A stretch of 64,000 nucleotides of DNA from Sphaerothrix gracilis (GCF_030405905.1 NZ_JASATW010000017.1:62001-126000), one strand, 5' to 3'; shown: positions 44,563 to 53,576, counted from the stretch's first letter. The notes: generated by a model not told the origin, from the sequence alone. Numbers and translations: made by a program.

Positions 44563-45750
44563 TTGCGCTATCTAAGGCAGATTGTTTGTTTCCTGATGGG
44601 CCTAGGCTTGGTCATCGCTGTAGCAGGTGGCCGGGGCCTAGCGACAGCGCCCTTGCAGCCCGTTGCCTTTACGGTGGCTGAGACTGAAGCGATCGCCCCT
44701 TTGGGCTACGACGAACAGCTTTGGGGGAGTGAGGCGGAGCCAGGAGACTGGCGATCGCTGCTGCAGGCCATTGACCACAGCCTCGGCTACCTAGAGACAC
44801 CCCAAGCCGCTGCCGCTTACGCTGACTATCCGGTGGCCGGTATTACCCGCGATCGGGTGCGCCGCAGCCTCAGACGTTTCCGGCAGCTAGTGCGCACTAG
44901 CCCCACTCCTGCAGCCCTGCAGGCCGCTGTTGAGCGGGAGTTTGTCCTATATCAGTCTGTGGGACACGATGGCGCTGGCACAGTTGACTTTACCGGCTAT
45001 TTTGAACCCACCTATACCGCCAGCCGGGTGCCGACTGCGGAATACCGCTACCCGCTCTATCGCCGTCCCCCCACCTTGGAAACCTGGACGCTACCCCATC
45101 CGGCGCGAGCAGCGCTAGAGGGCCGCGACGGCCTGCAGGGATCCCAGGGGCCACTGCGGGGACTAGAACTGGTGTGGCTGCGCGATCGCCTAGAAGCGTT
45201 TCTAATTCAGGTGCAGGGGTCAGCGCGGCTGGAGCTGACAGATGGCACCCAGATGACCGTGGGCTATGCTGGCCGAACTGAATATGAATACACCAGCATT
45301 GGCCGCGCTCTGATAGAGACAGGCAAGGTGCGAGAAGAAGACCTCACTTTGCCCGTTTTGATTGACTATTTTCGCCAGTTTCCGGCTGAACTCGATACCT
45401 ATTTGCCCCGCAACCAGCGCTTCGTCTTCTTCCGCGAAACCTACGGCTCACCCCCCATCGGCACCCTATCGGTACCCGTCAGTGCTGGCCGCTCCATCGC
45501 CACCGACAAGTCTCTCATGCCCCCCGGCGCGCTGGCGCTAATCAACGTAGCTCTGCCCTGCCGCCAAGCAGACGGCACTTGGGGAGCCGCAGTCACTAGC
45601 CGCTACGTTTTAGATCAAGATACCGGCGGCGCGATTCGCGGTGCTGGCCGGGTTGACCTGTTTGTCGGCACAGGCCCTGATGCGGGCGATCGCGCTGGCC
45701 TGATCAATACGCCAGGACAGCTCTACTATCTGCTGCTCAAAGACGATTAG
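44563..45750 (+). CDS. mltA: Membrane-bound lytic murein transglycosylase A
   Basis: MltA cleaves peptidoglycan glycan strands to 1,6-anhydro ends. The 395-residue product starts at TTG 44563 after GACGAGAG, with an N-terminal signal sequence (FLMGLGLVIAVAGGRGLA). The MltA domain (TGYFEPTYTASRV, LRGLELVWLRDRLEAFLIQVQGSARLEL, quoted in part) and the C-terminal 3D domain, with its Asp residues in DQDTGGAIRGAGRVDLFVG, are intact. No lipobox is visible, so it may be soluble in the periplasm. Confidence 0.95.
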   Translation: MRYLRQIVCFLMGLGLVIAVAGGRGLATAPLQPVAFTVAETEAIAPLGYDEQLWGSEAEPGDWRSLLQAIDHSLGYLETPQAAAAYADYPVAGITRDRVRRSLRRFRQLVRTSPTPAALQAAVEREFVLYQSVGHDGAGTVDFTGYFEPTYTASRVPTAEYRYPLYRRPPTLETWTLPHPARAALEGRDGLQGSQGPLRGLELVWLRDRLEAFLIQVQGSARLELTDGTQMTVGYAGRTEYEYTSIGRALIETGKVREEDLTLPVLIDYFRQFPAELDTYLPRNQRFVFFRETYGSPPIGTLSVPVSAGRSIATDKSLMPPGALALINVALPCRQADGTWGAAVTSRYVLDQDTGGAIRGAGRVDLFVGTGPDAGDRAGLINTPGQLYYLLLKDD

Positions 45751-46024
45751 CCGATGTTCGCTAGGCCAGGCGCGACAAGGCGCACCCTCTGGGAAACGAA
45801 ACTCGGATGGTATACTAGCAAAACTGTCTTGTGGAGTGACCTGCTGAGAAACACCCCCGTTGCCATCTGAATTAGACGCGTTAACCTGGTGAGAGAGGCG
45901 CTACTGCCTTCGTCAAAGAACCAAGCAATCTTGGCAAAACTAGCTTCGGGGTTTGGGTGCGCGAATCGAGCTGGGCCAACCGGATTCCGAATGGAAACCG
46001 TGGCTGTCACCTGCTGAGACGTCT
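45751..46024 (+). promoter_or_regulatory. Leader of the Na+/H+ antiporter gene with promoter and direct repeat
   Basis: A TATACT at 45811-45816 is a plausible -10, implying a leader of about 200 nt. The 11-mer ACCTGCTGAGA occurs near both ends of it (45839-45849 and 46009-46019), within GTGAC and GTCAC contexts. Several G/C-rich segments (CTTCGGGGTTTGGG, GAGCTGGGCC) could pair. I could not match it to a known riboswitch class. Confidence 0.4.
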
Positions 46025-48031
46025 ATGGATACCCCCTTTGAGATTACGCTTCAAATCGTTCTGACCGTCCTAGCCGGGATTAGCGCTCAGGTAGTGGCAG
46101 AACGGCTGAAGGTGCCTAGCATTATTTTTCTGCTCGCTTTCGGTATTCTACTGGGACGGGATGGTTTCGGGATTATTCATCCTGAATTTTTAGGCATTGG
46201 GCTAGAGGTGATTGTGGCTCTCAGCGTTGCCCTGGTTTTGTTTGAGGGGGGGCTGAGCCTAGAGCTGAAGGACTTAGGCCGCGTTTCTGGCAGTCTGCGA
46301 AATTTAGTCACCTTTGGCATTTTTATCACCCTGGTAGGCGGCGGCATGGCGGCCCACTGGCTGAGCGAATTTCCCTGGCCGATTGCCTTTCTCTACGCCT
46401 CGCTGGTAGTCGTCACCGGGCCAACCGTGATTAACCCGCTGCTGCGACAGGTACCCGTCGATCGCCAAGTAGCAACACTTTTAGAAGGGGAAGGGGTCCT
46501 CATCGATCCGGTGGGGGCGATTTTAGCCGTTGTTGTTCTAGACATTATTCTCAACGGCGATGCTGACCCGTTGGCGGTTGTCAGCGGCCTGCTAGCGCGC
46601 TTGGGGATTGGCGCGCTGATTGGCGCCCTGGGCGGTTCACTGATTGGGATTTTTCTGAAGCGGGCCAGCTTTTTAACTGAAGAATTGCGGAACCTGGTGG
46701 TTTTAGCCGGACTCTGGGGCTTGTTTGGCCTCGCCCAGTCCATTCGCGATGAGTCGGGGTTGATGGCAACGGTTGTCGCCGGCATTGTCGTCCGGGCCTT
46801 GTCTGTACCCGACGAGCGGCTGCTGCGGCGGTTTAAGGGGCAGCTCACCATTTTGGCCGTATCGGTTTTGTTTGTGCTGCTGGCGGCTGATTTGTCGATC
46901 GCCAGTGTCTTTGCCCTAGGACAGGGAGCCGTATTGACGGTGCTGGCGCTGATGGTGATTGTGCGACCGCTGAATATTGCTCTGTGTACCTGGAATAGCG
47001 GCCTCAATCTGCGGCAAAAAGTCTTTTTAAGCTGGGTCGCCCCGCGCGGTATCGTTTCTGCTTCGGTAGCTTCCCTATTTGCCATTCTGCTGACCGAACG
47101 GGGCATCAACGGCGGCGATGCGATCAAAGCGCTGGTGTTTCTCACTATCTTGATGACGGTGCTGGTGCAGGGGGTCACGGCGGGCTGGTTTGCCCGGCTG
47201 CTGCGGATTACCTCTACCCAGGCCCAGGGAGCAGTTCTGGTGGGCTGCAACTCCCTTAGCCTGCTGGTGGCCCGGCTTTTCCGCGATTATGGCGAATCGG
47301 TGGTTTTAATTGACACCGATATTGAAGCCTGTGAGCGGGCCAGACAAGCAGGCTTTACGGTCTTTAGCAGCAGTGCTCTCGATGCCGATGTGCTAGAAGA
47401 AGCAGGATTAGACTCGGCTGGCACCTTTGCGGCAATGACCAACAATGGCGAAGTCAACGCGGTAGTGGCGCTGCGGGCCATGGAAGAGTTCCAGCCGCCG
47501 CGCGTGATGGCAGTTTTTCCTAGCATCAACAAGGCACAGGAGGACAATGGAGCCACCGCTAAAATCAAGCACGCTCTAGTATCTGAACTGCCGATTAAAG
47601 CCTGGAACACCTATCTCAAAGACGGGGCAGTCAAGCTGGGAGAAACGCTGCTGCGGCAGGAGGGCTTTCTGTTTCAGCAGGCCCATCTTAAGGCACTGGT
47701 GCGCAGCGGTGAGCTGGTGCCGCTGCTAATTATCCGTGAGGAGAAGCTGCGGCTAGTAGCGGCTAGTGATGACTGGCAGCCGGGCGATCGCATTATCTAT
47801 CTGCTCCACGATCCCAAACCCAAATTGCTTAAGCGCCTTTCTGGCGGTATCAGCCAGGAATTAACCATTGAGCGCCTGCCGGCAGTAGAAGAGGTGCCCA
47901 TGCCCCAGCCAACTGTGGAACCGCCGCCGCCGCCACCACCGGGAGAGTCTGCCGAGACTGCTAGCAATAATGGCACGGGCCGTCAGCCTGCTACCAAACC
48001 CCAGCCAGAATCAGCCCCAGGCTCAATCTAA
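46025..48031 (+). CDS. CPA1-type Na+/H+ antiporter with RCK (TrkA-N) domain
   Basis: The 668-residue protein starts at ATG 46025 (MDTPFEITLQIVLTVLAG), just before the first helix; a longer frame from 45953 is less likely. About 12 transmembrane helices fill residues 5-390, with the CPA signature GEGVLIDPVGAILAVVVLD, including the conserved Asp in the transport centre. A TrkA-N/RCK Rossmann domain (GAVLVGCNSLSLLVARLFRDYGESVVLIDTD, quoted in part) starts near residue 401, followed by a TrkA-C-like region and a Pro-rich tail. It exchanges Na+ or K+ for H+, with gating by nucleotides or ions likely. The 3' end overlaps the convergent ATPase gene by 4 bp. Confidence 0.92.
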   Translation: MDTPFEITLQIVLTVLAGISAQVVAERLKVPSIIFLLAFGILLGRDGFGIIHPEFLGIGLEVIVALSVALVLFEGGLSLELKDLGRVSGSLRNLVTFGIFITLVGGGMAAHWLSEFPWPIAFLYASLVVVTGPTVINPLLRQVPVDRQVATLLEGEGVLIDPVGAILAVVVLDIILNGDADPLAVVSGLLARLGIGALIGALGGSLIGIFLKRASFLTEELRNLVVLAGLWGLFGLAQSIRDESGLMATVVAGIVVRALSVPDERLLRRFKGQLTILAVSVLFVLLAADLSIASVFALGQGAVLTVLALMVIVRPLNIALCTWNSGLNLRQKVFLSWVAPRGIVSASVASLFAILLTERGINGGDAIKALVFLTILMTVLVQGVTAGWFARLLRITSTQAQGAVLVGCNSLSLLVARLFRDYGESVVLIDTDIEACERARQAGFTVFSSSALDADVLEEAGLDSAGTFAAMTNNGEVNAVVALRAMEEFQPPRVMAVFPSINKAQEDNGATAKIKHALVSELPIKAWNTYLKDGAVKLGETLLRQEGFLFQQAHLKALVRSGELVPLLIIREEKLRLVAASDDWQPGDRIIYLLHDPKPKLLKRLSGGISQELTIERLPAVEEVPMPQPTVEPPPPPPPGESAETASNNGTGRQPATKPQPESAPGSI

Positions 48032-48792
48032 GCCACCTCGGCCATACTCATGCGGCTGAGGAAAGCGCGTAGGCGATCGCTTTGAGGATGACTCAGCACC
48101 TCGCGGGCGTTGCCCTCTTCTTCCACCTGGCCTTTGTTGAGAAACAGCACCCGGTTGGCGACCCCTTTAGCAAACTGCATTTCGTGGGTGACGACTACCA
48201 TCGTCATCCCTTCTTCGGCAAGCTGCTTCATCACCAGCAGCACTTCCCCTACCAGTTCTGGATCGAGGGCGCTGGTGGGTTCATCGAACAGCATAATTTC
48301 TGGCTGCATACAAAGCGAGCGGGCGATCGCTACTCGCTGCTTTTGGCCGCCTGAAAGCTGGTCAGGATAGGCGCTGGCTTTTTCAGACAGCCCCACTTTA
48401 TCTAAGTAAAATTCGGCGGTTTGGCGGCTTTCCTTTTTAGACTTGCCCAGCACCTTGCGCGGTGCTAAAGAAAGGTTATCCACCACGCTCATGTGCGGGA
48501 ACAGGTTGAACTGCTGAAACACCATGCCCACTTTAGCCCTCAGCTCTAGCAGATATTTGCGGCTGAGATCTGGTTTAGAGAGATCAATGCCGTTGACCAC
48601 GAGCTGGCCGCCGTTGATCTGCTCTAGGCGGTTGAAGCAGCGCAGCAGCGTACTCTTGCCGCAGCCAGAAGACCCAATGATTGCCACCACTTCCCCCGGA
48701 TGAATCTGGCCGCTGATACCCCGCAGCACCTGCAAAGCGCCATAATTCTTCTCTAAATTTCTAAATAGAATGGCGGGCATATCGTGAGGCAT
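48028..48792 (-). CDS. Polar amino-acid ABC transporter ATPase (GlnQ/BgtA-like)
   Basis: I start it at ATG 48792 (MPHDMPAILFRNLEKNYG) because TCAGGAGAG precedes it; the upstream frame to 48924 is spacer. The 254-residue ATPase has Walker A GSSGCGKST (40-48), Q-loop VFQQFNLFPHMSV, signature LSGGQKQRVAIARSL, Walker B IMLFDEPTSALDPELV and H-loop VVTHEM. The FNLFPHM motif and this Walker B are typical of the glutamine/basic amino-acid family. It is divergent from the binding-protein gene at 49010; a shared 217-bp promoter region lies between. No permease gene is in the window. Confidence 0.92.
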   Translation of the reverse strand: MPHDMPAILFRNLEKNYGALQVLRGISGQIHPGEVVAIIGSSGCGKSTLLRCFNRLEQINGGQLVVNGIDLSKPDLSRKYLLELRAKVGMVFQQFNLFPHMSVVDNLSLAPRKVLGKSKKESRQTAEFYLDKVGLSEKASAYPDQLSGGQKQRVAIARSLCMQPEIMLFDEPTSALDPELVGEVLLVMKQLAEEGMTMVVVTHEMQFAKGVANRVLFLNKGQVEEEGNAREVLSHPQSDRLRAFLSRMSMAEVA

Positions 48793-49009
48793 GGCGTTAC
48801 TCTCCTGAGAGAATCGGGCTGACGCCCAGAGGCTGGCAGCTAGCATAGCACCCCGGCTGATCTCAGACCGTATTTGGGTTAACGACTGTGATGTTCTGTA
48901 TGCTAGCTGGCTGTGGCAGATCAAAAGAATGCGCTAGGACATTAGAGGCGATCGCGTCTAAAATGCTTAGTTAACCAAAACTTAATGTGAGGAGAACGGG
49001 TCAGAAATC

Positions 49010-49849
49010 ATGTTGCATATCAGCCGATCTCGCTTAATCAAAGGCTTGGCGCTGGGACTTAGCGCCACTCTAGTGCTAGCAGCCTGTGGCGGTGGCGAGA
49101 GCGAACCTACAGCCACGGAAGAACCGGGGGCAGCTCCTAGCGAAAGTGCAGGCGGTACCCTAAGCGTGGCAACGGAGCCAGCCTTTCCGCCATTTGAGTC
49201 TCAGTCAGAGTCTGGCGAGTTAGAGGGTTTCGACATTGACCTGATGGAGGCTATTGGCGAGGAAGCTGGCCTAGAAGTTGAGTTTGAGAGTCTGCCCTTT
49301 GACGGCATCATCCCGGCGCTGCAGGCGGGTACAGTAGACGCGGCCATCAGCGCTATGACTATCACCGAGGAGCGGGAGGAAACCGTCGATTTCTCGCAGC
49401 CTTACTTTAAGGCCGGTTTGGCGATCGCGGTGCGCGATGAGGCGGCTGAGGAGATCACTTCCTTAGAAGATTTAGAAGACAAGAGGATTGCTGTCCAAAT
49501 TGGCACGACCGGAGCCGAAAAAGCGGCGGAAATTCCCGGCGCTGAGCTGACTACGTTTGATTCAGCACCGCTGGCTTTACAAGAATTGTCTAACGGCAAC
49601 GTGGATGCGGTGATCAACGACGCGCCTGTGACCTTAGACGCGATCGCCTCTGGCAATCTTGACGGCCTCACGGTCGTGGGTGAGCTGCTGACGGAGGAGT
49701 ACTATGGCATTGCCTTGCCTAGTGAGTCTGAGAACGTAGAAGCCGTCAATGAGGCCCTAAATACGCTGATTGAGAACGGCACCTATGCCGAAATCTATCG
49801 CAAGTGGTTCGACGCCGAGCCACCGGAGCTACCGGAATCAGCACTCTAA
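49010..49849 (+). CDS. Amino-acid ABC transporter substrate-binding lipoprotein
   Basis: The 279-residue protein has lipobox LAAC (Cys26) and a Glu/Ser/Ala-rich linker to about residue 47, then a complete family 3 solute-binding domain (LSVATEPAFPPFESQSESGELEGFDIDLMEAIGEE, quoted in part; VDAAISAMTITEEREETVDFSQPYF). The ligand-binding Arg and Asp region ITEERxxxVDFSxPY is typical. In many cyanobacteria this domain is fused to a permease, but here the protein ends just after the binding domain (YAEIYRKWFD). It is divergent from the ATPase gene and ends in a terminator. Confidence 0.92.
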   Translation: MLHISRSRLIKGLALGLSATLVLAACGGGESEPTATEEPGAAPSESAGGTLSVATEPAFPPFESQSESGELEGFDIDLMEAIGEEAGLEVEFESLPFDGIIPALQAGTVDAAISAMTITEEREETVDFSQPYFKAGLAIAVRDEAAEEITSLEDLEDKRIAVQIGTTGAEKAAEIPGAELTTFDSAPLALQELSNGNVDAVINDAPVTLDAIASGNLDGLTVVGELLTEEYYGIALPSESENVEAVNEALNTLIENGTYAEIYRKWFDAEPPELPESAL

Positions 49850-49857
49850 TTCTCGCT

Positions 49858-49892
49858 GGGTGCTTCATTAGCTTAGGTGAGGCACCCTTTAT
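49858..49892 (+). terminator. Rho-independent terminator of the binding-protein gene
   Basis: GGGTGCTTCA (49858-49867) pairs with TGAGGCACCC (49878-49887) with one wobble and is followed by TTTATTAT. It lies 8 bp after the stop. The short T-tract weakens it slightly. Confidence 0.75.
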
Positions 49893-49906
49893 TATGGCGT
49901 TTTTGG

Positions 49907-50053
49907 CTATAGATAGGCAGTTTGAACGTAGCTGAAGGCTGCCCAAAGTATATTGCGCGCCAGGGATGAACAAAGCCAGGGACGACGTTGATGGGTTACT
50001 AGGGTGAAAAAGTAAGTGCCTCCAGCAAGGGTATGGCGGCGGTAGTTGGTCAC
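49907..50053 (-). pseudogene. Truncated copy of the RAYT transposase (N-terminus only)
   Basis: Starting at GTG 50053, the frame reads VTNYRRHTLAGGTYFFTLVTHQ...and continues for 48 codons, nearly identical to residues 1-46 of the intact RAYT at 54013-54564, then hits a stop where the homology ends. The GTG overlaps the TGA of the upstream histidine kinase (GTGA). Flanking DNA to about 50133 also matches the region 3' of the intact copy (on the plus strand), including a damaged REP palindrome. Catalytic residues are missing, so it cannot act. Confidence 0.9.
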
Positions 50054-51378
50054 GATGAAGGGAGAACAGGCGTTGAAGCAAATGTTCCCGGTGGAAGAAA
50101 TGATGCGTCATGACTACAAGATCGGCGATCGCCCTGAAGAGGTAGCCCAATCTTAAATGTAGTGCCCTCACCCGGTTTTGACTCACAGGTCAGCCGACCG
50201 CTGTGCTTTTCCACAACAATTTGATAACTAATGGCTAGCCCCAATCCAGTACCTTTACCAACGGGTTTAGTCGTAAAAAATGGATTAAACAGCTTGGCAA
50301 CGATCTCATCATCAATGCCAGGGCCATTATCTGTGATGGCAACAGTAGCCCAGTTATCATCAGTAACGCGGGTACGAATCTTTATGACACTGGGATTATC
50401 TTTAATTTCCTCGAATGAGCGGCTGATATCTTTATCGTCCAATGCATCAATTGCATTGGTCAGGAGATTCATAATCACCTGATTGACTTGGCTAGGATAG
50501 CAATCTACTAGCGGTAATTGTCCGTATTCTCGAATGATTTGAATTTTAGGACGCTCAGCAGTTGCCTTTAATCGATTATTTAAAATTACCAACGTACTCT
50601 CAATCCCCTCATGGATATCCACGACTTTCTTCTCCGCCTCATCAAGGCGAGAAAAATTGCGCAGGGAGAGCACCAGATTCCGAATTCGAGTAGAACCCAT
50701 CTTTAGGGAATCTAATAAGCTGATCAGGTCTATTCGCAAAAAATCAAGGTCAATCTCATCAATGTAATCCTGGATTTCAGAGGTCGGTTTTGGATAATTT
50801 TTTCGGTATAGATCTACCAGACTCGTCAAATTCTGGATATAGTCTTTGGCATGTTCGAGATTGCCATGAATGAAATTGACAGGGTTGTTGATTTCGTGGG
50901 CTACGCCTGCCACCATTTGTCCTAGAGATGACATCTTCTCGCTTTGCACAAGTTGCACCTGGGCCTGATTGAGCCGTTCTTGGTTGGCTTTGGATTCGGC
51001 AACCGCTTTCAGCGTTTTTTCTAGCGTAATCGCCAAATCTTGAAAGTTGATTGGTTTGGTGAGAAAGTCAAAGGCTCCATTATTCATTGCTGCCCGAATT
51101 TTATCCATATCGCCATAGGCAGAAACGACCACTGTTTTAGGCGGTTGCGCCAGGGTATTGAGCTGGGAAAGTAGCGCCAATCCATCCATCACTGGCATAT
51201 TAATATCGGTCAGCAACATATCGATGTCAGATCTTTCAGTGACCTGCTGATAAGCCTCTAAACCATCGTGAGCAAAGGTAAATCGGTACTGCTCATGGCG
51301 GATTTCGCGCCGAAATTTTTGAGTAATCAACGCTTCAATATCAGGCTCATCATCGACAACTAAAATATGAGGGGTCAT
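50050..51378 (-). CDS. Receiver-histidine kinase with repeat-derived C-terminal tail
   Basis: The 442-residue protein carries an N-terminal receiver domain (Asp58 in LLTDINMP, Lys108) followed by a coiled coil and a kinase core (HisKA His161 in VAGVAHEINNPVNF; N box QVIMNLLTNAIDAL; G boxes ITDNGPGIDDE and GKGTGLGLAISYQIV). It has no transmembrane segment. The core should end at about residue 415 (FKIGLPL); the last 27 or so residues (GDRRSCSHDASFLPPG and on) are encoded by DNA matching the flank of the RAYT transposase, not by kinase-family sequence. It lies 24 bp downstream of the response regulator gene. Confidence 0.92.
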   Translation of the reverse strand: MTPHILVVDDEPDIEALITQKFRREIRHEQYRFTFAHDGLEAYQQVTERSDIDMLLTDINMPVMDGLALLSQLNTLAQPPKTVVVSAYGDMDKIRAAMNNGAFDFLTKPINFQDLAITLEKTLKAVAESKANQERLNQAQVQLVQSEKMSSLGQMVAGVAHEINNPVNFIHGNLEHAKDYIQNLTSLVDLYRKNYPKPTSEIQDYIDEIDLDFLRIDLISLLDSLKMGSTRIRNLVLSLRNFSRLDEAEKKVVDIHEGIESTLVILNNRLKATAERPKIQIIREYGQLPLVDCYPSQVNQVIMNLLTNAIDALDDKDISRSFEEIKDNPSVIKIRTRVTDDNWATVAITDNGPGIDDEIVAKLFNPFFTTKPVGKGTGLGLAISYQIVVEKHSGRLTCESKPGEGTTFKIGLPLQGDRRSCSHDASFLPPGTFASTPVLPSS

Positions 51379-51402
51379 GATCTTGACTGCTGGATGGATT
51401 GA

Positions 51403-51807
51403 CTAGCTAGAAACAGATTGATGATGGGCAAGGTTAAAAATATCTTGCTTGAGCTGACTAAAATCAACAGGCTTGTTCAGAAAACCGTGAGCACCATACT
51501 TTTGAGCCGTTTGCTGGCTTTGGTCATCGCCGTAAGCAGTGACCATGAAGACAATGAGTTTAGGGTATTTTTCTTTAATTACTCGCAGTAGCTCAAGGCC
51601 GTTCATCCCAGGCATATTGATATCTGAAAGAATCAGTGTAATCTCTGCCTGTGCAATGGGGGATTCTAAATAGGCCAATGCCTCGTTGGCCGATAGAGCA
51701 AAATGAAAATCAATTTTTTGAGCTTTAATTTCTCGACGAAACTTTTGTCGAAACAGCATTTCAGCATCTATTTCATCATCGACAACCAGAATATGAATTT
51801 TGGTCAT
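51403..51807 (-). CDS. Single-domain response regulator
   Basis: The 134-residue protein is a lone receiver domain: acidic pair at Asp10-Asp11, phospho-acceptor Asp62 (LILSDINMPGMNGLELL) and Lys near 112 (FLNKPVD). There is no output domain. Its sequence resembles the receiver at the N-terminus of the next gene (FRQKFRREI in both), suggesting duplication. It starts 20 bp after the upstream sensor kinase gene, so it is the middle gene of a three-gene operon. Confidence 0.93.
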   Translation of the reverse strand: MTKIHILVVDDEIDAEMLFRQKFRREIKAQKIDFHFALSANEALAYLESPIAQAEITLILSDINMPGMNGLELLRVIKEKYPKLIVFMVTAYGDDQSQQTAQKYGAHGFLNKPVDFSQLKQDIFNLAHHQSVSS

Positions 51808-51827
51808 GGCAGTTTCTGAGTTCTGTA

Positions 51828-53576
51828 CTAGAGGATCGGTGCCGGAATGTTCGCGAGGCTGCTTTGCTTCGGCAGCGTAATAATAAACTCTGCATAAAGA
51901 CCTGGCTCAGACACCACATTAAGAGTGCCGTTGTGCTGTTCGACAATAATGCTGTAACTAAGCGACAGTCCTAGCCCCGTACCTTCACCCGCTGGTTTGG
52001 TAGTAAAGAATTGGTTAAAAATCTTATCTCGCACCTCCGAGGTCATGCCAACCCCGTTATCTCGGATGCAAATCTCGACACGATCTGCCCAATTGCGGGT
52101 ACGGATTTTGAGCAATGGGGTAAATTCGCTTCCCTCATCAAGTTGGCGCTGGTAGATGGCGTAGCAAGCATTGCTGGCAATATTTAGAAATACCCGATTG
52201 AGAGCTTGAGAGTAAGCACCAATAGTCCCAATACTGTCATCGTAGTCATTGTCAAAATGCAGGTTGAAATCTGACTGTTTGGCCCGCATGCCGTGATAGG
52301 CAAGATTAACAGCCTCTGAAACAAGGTCGTTAATATCTACATCGGCCCACTCACCCCCACCCCCTCGAGAGTGCATCAGCATATTGGCCACAATTTTGTC
52401 AGCCCGCTTGCCGTGGTGTTCGATTTTACTGACATTGAATTTAAGGGTTTCGACGATATCAGTAATCTCTTCCACAAAATTGGGGTCAAACTCTGCTTGA
52501 CGGGCTTCCAATTCTTCAGTCAATTCTTCCGTCAGTTCAGTTGAGAGTTCGGCAAAATTGTTAACAAAGTTCAGCGGATTTTTGATTTCGTGGGCAATCC
52601 CTGCGGTTAGAGATCCTAAAGATGCTAATTTCTCCTGGGCGAGCATTTGTCGTTGCGTTGAGACGAGTTGCTGATTGATCTTTTCCAACTCTTCTGCTCG
52701 TACCCTTTGATCTGACATCAGATCGTTTACGCGCTGAATCATCAGGTTGAACGCCGTTGCCACAGTACCAACCTCATCGTCCCCTGTAACATCAGCTCGC
52801 AGGTCAAAGTTACCGTTTTGAGTGATTTGTAGAGCCGTTCCCTTTATTGCCTGGAGGGGATTGTTGATTGAACGGCTAATTGCATAGGCTAACAGGGCTG
52901 CAAGACTGGATGAGAGCAGCATACTCAACCCAACAATCCAATGACGTAACCGCCAGGCGATCTCAGCATCTTGCTGTGCCTCAACCAGTTCATTATTGAA
53001 CGCTTGAATCAGGTCTGATAGATCGTCTGAAATACCGTCGAACCTGATAGCTACGTCGCTGTTTGTAAACTCTAGAAGCTTTTGTTGCGTCTGCGCCAGT
53101 TCTGCTGACGTGTTGACACTATCAATATCAATGGATGTAACTAGCTGATCTAGTTCCTGCAGATAGGTGTGGGGAACGCCCTCATATAGGTCTAGAAACT
53201 CTACGAGATCTGCCGTGTGTCCATATCCACTGCCTGATACGTCTTCGCAGAAAGCAACTAATGCTTGTAGTGACGACCGAATGCTTGCAGAATGCTTAAG
53301 AATGTGGCTATATTCATCTTTGAAATCTTCAGGAAATTCGCTGAGGGGTATGAGCTGCTGTTGATGGGTACGAGTCTGCAAAACTCCTATCTGTAGCTGG
53401 GAGAGTACGGTAGCTTCTTCTCTGATGTGATCTTCTATCCTAAGTGCCTTATTTTGGTAGTAGTTACCAGCAAAAAACCCTGCGCCCGTACCTAAAATAG
53501 CCACGCCTAGAGCTGCGGAAAATCCCAGGGTAATACGCTGTTTGACATTAAAATGGTTCAAAAATGACTGCTGCAT
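51828..53576 (-). CDS. Membrane sensor histidine kinase with HAMP domain
   Basis: The 582-residue kinase has a transmembrane helix at about 17-37, a periplasmic helical sensor region of about 170 residues, a second transmembrane helix at about 212-233, HAMP (about 234-287), a coiled coil, HisKA (His329 in GIAHEIKNPLNFVNNF), N box (NIASNACYAIYQR) and G boxes (IRDNGVGM, GEGTGLGLSLSY). The sensor region is four-helix-bundle-like, similar to chemoreceptor ligand domains. It is first in an operon with the lone receiver and the receiver-kinase, a likely phosphorelay. Confidence 0.93.
   Translation of the reverse strand: MQQSFLNHFNVKQRITLGFSAALGVAILGTGAGFFAGNYYQNKALRIEDHIREEATVLSQLQIGVLQTRTHQQQLIPLSEFPEDFKDEYSHILKHSASIRSSLQALVAFCEDVSGSGYGHTADLVEFLDLYEGVPHTYLQELDQLVTSIDIDSVNTSAELAQTQQKLLEFTNSDVAIRFDGISDDLSDLIQAFNNELVEAQQDAEIAWRLRHWIVGLSMLLSSSLAALLAYAISRSINNPLQAIKGTALQITQNGNFDLRADVTGDDEVGTVATAFNLMIQRVNDLMSDQRVRAEELEKINQQLVSTQRQMLAQEKLASLGSLTAGIAHEIKNPLNFVNNFAELSTELTEELTEELEARQAEFDPNFVEEITDIVETLKFNVSKIEHHGKRADKIVANMLMHSRGGGGEWADVDINDLVSEAVNLAYHGMRAKQSDFNLHFDNDYDDSIGTIGAYSQALNRVFLNIASNACYAIYQRQLDEGSEFTPLLKIRTRNWADRVEICIRDNGVGMTSEVRDKIFNQFFTTKPAGEGTGLGLSLSYSIIVEQHNGTLNVVSEPGLYAEFIITLPKQSSLANIPAPIL

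Noticed and set aside
46393..47250. 285-codon minus-strand frame inside the antiporter gene.
   Set aside because: It is a Thr/Ser/Pro/Arg-rich antisense shadow with no domain; the plus-strand antiporter is unambiguous.
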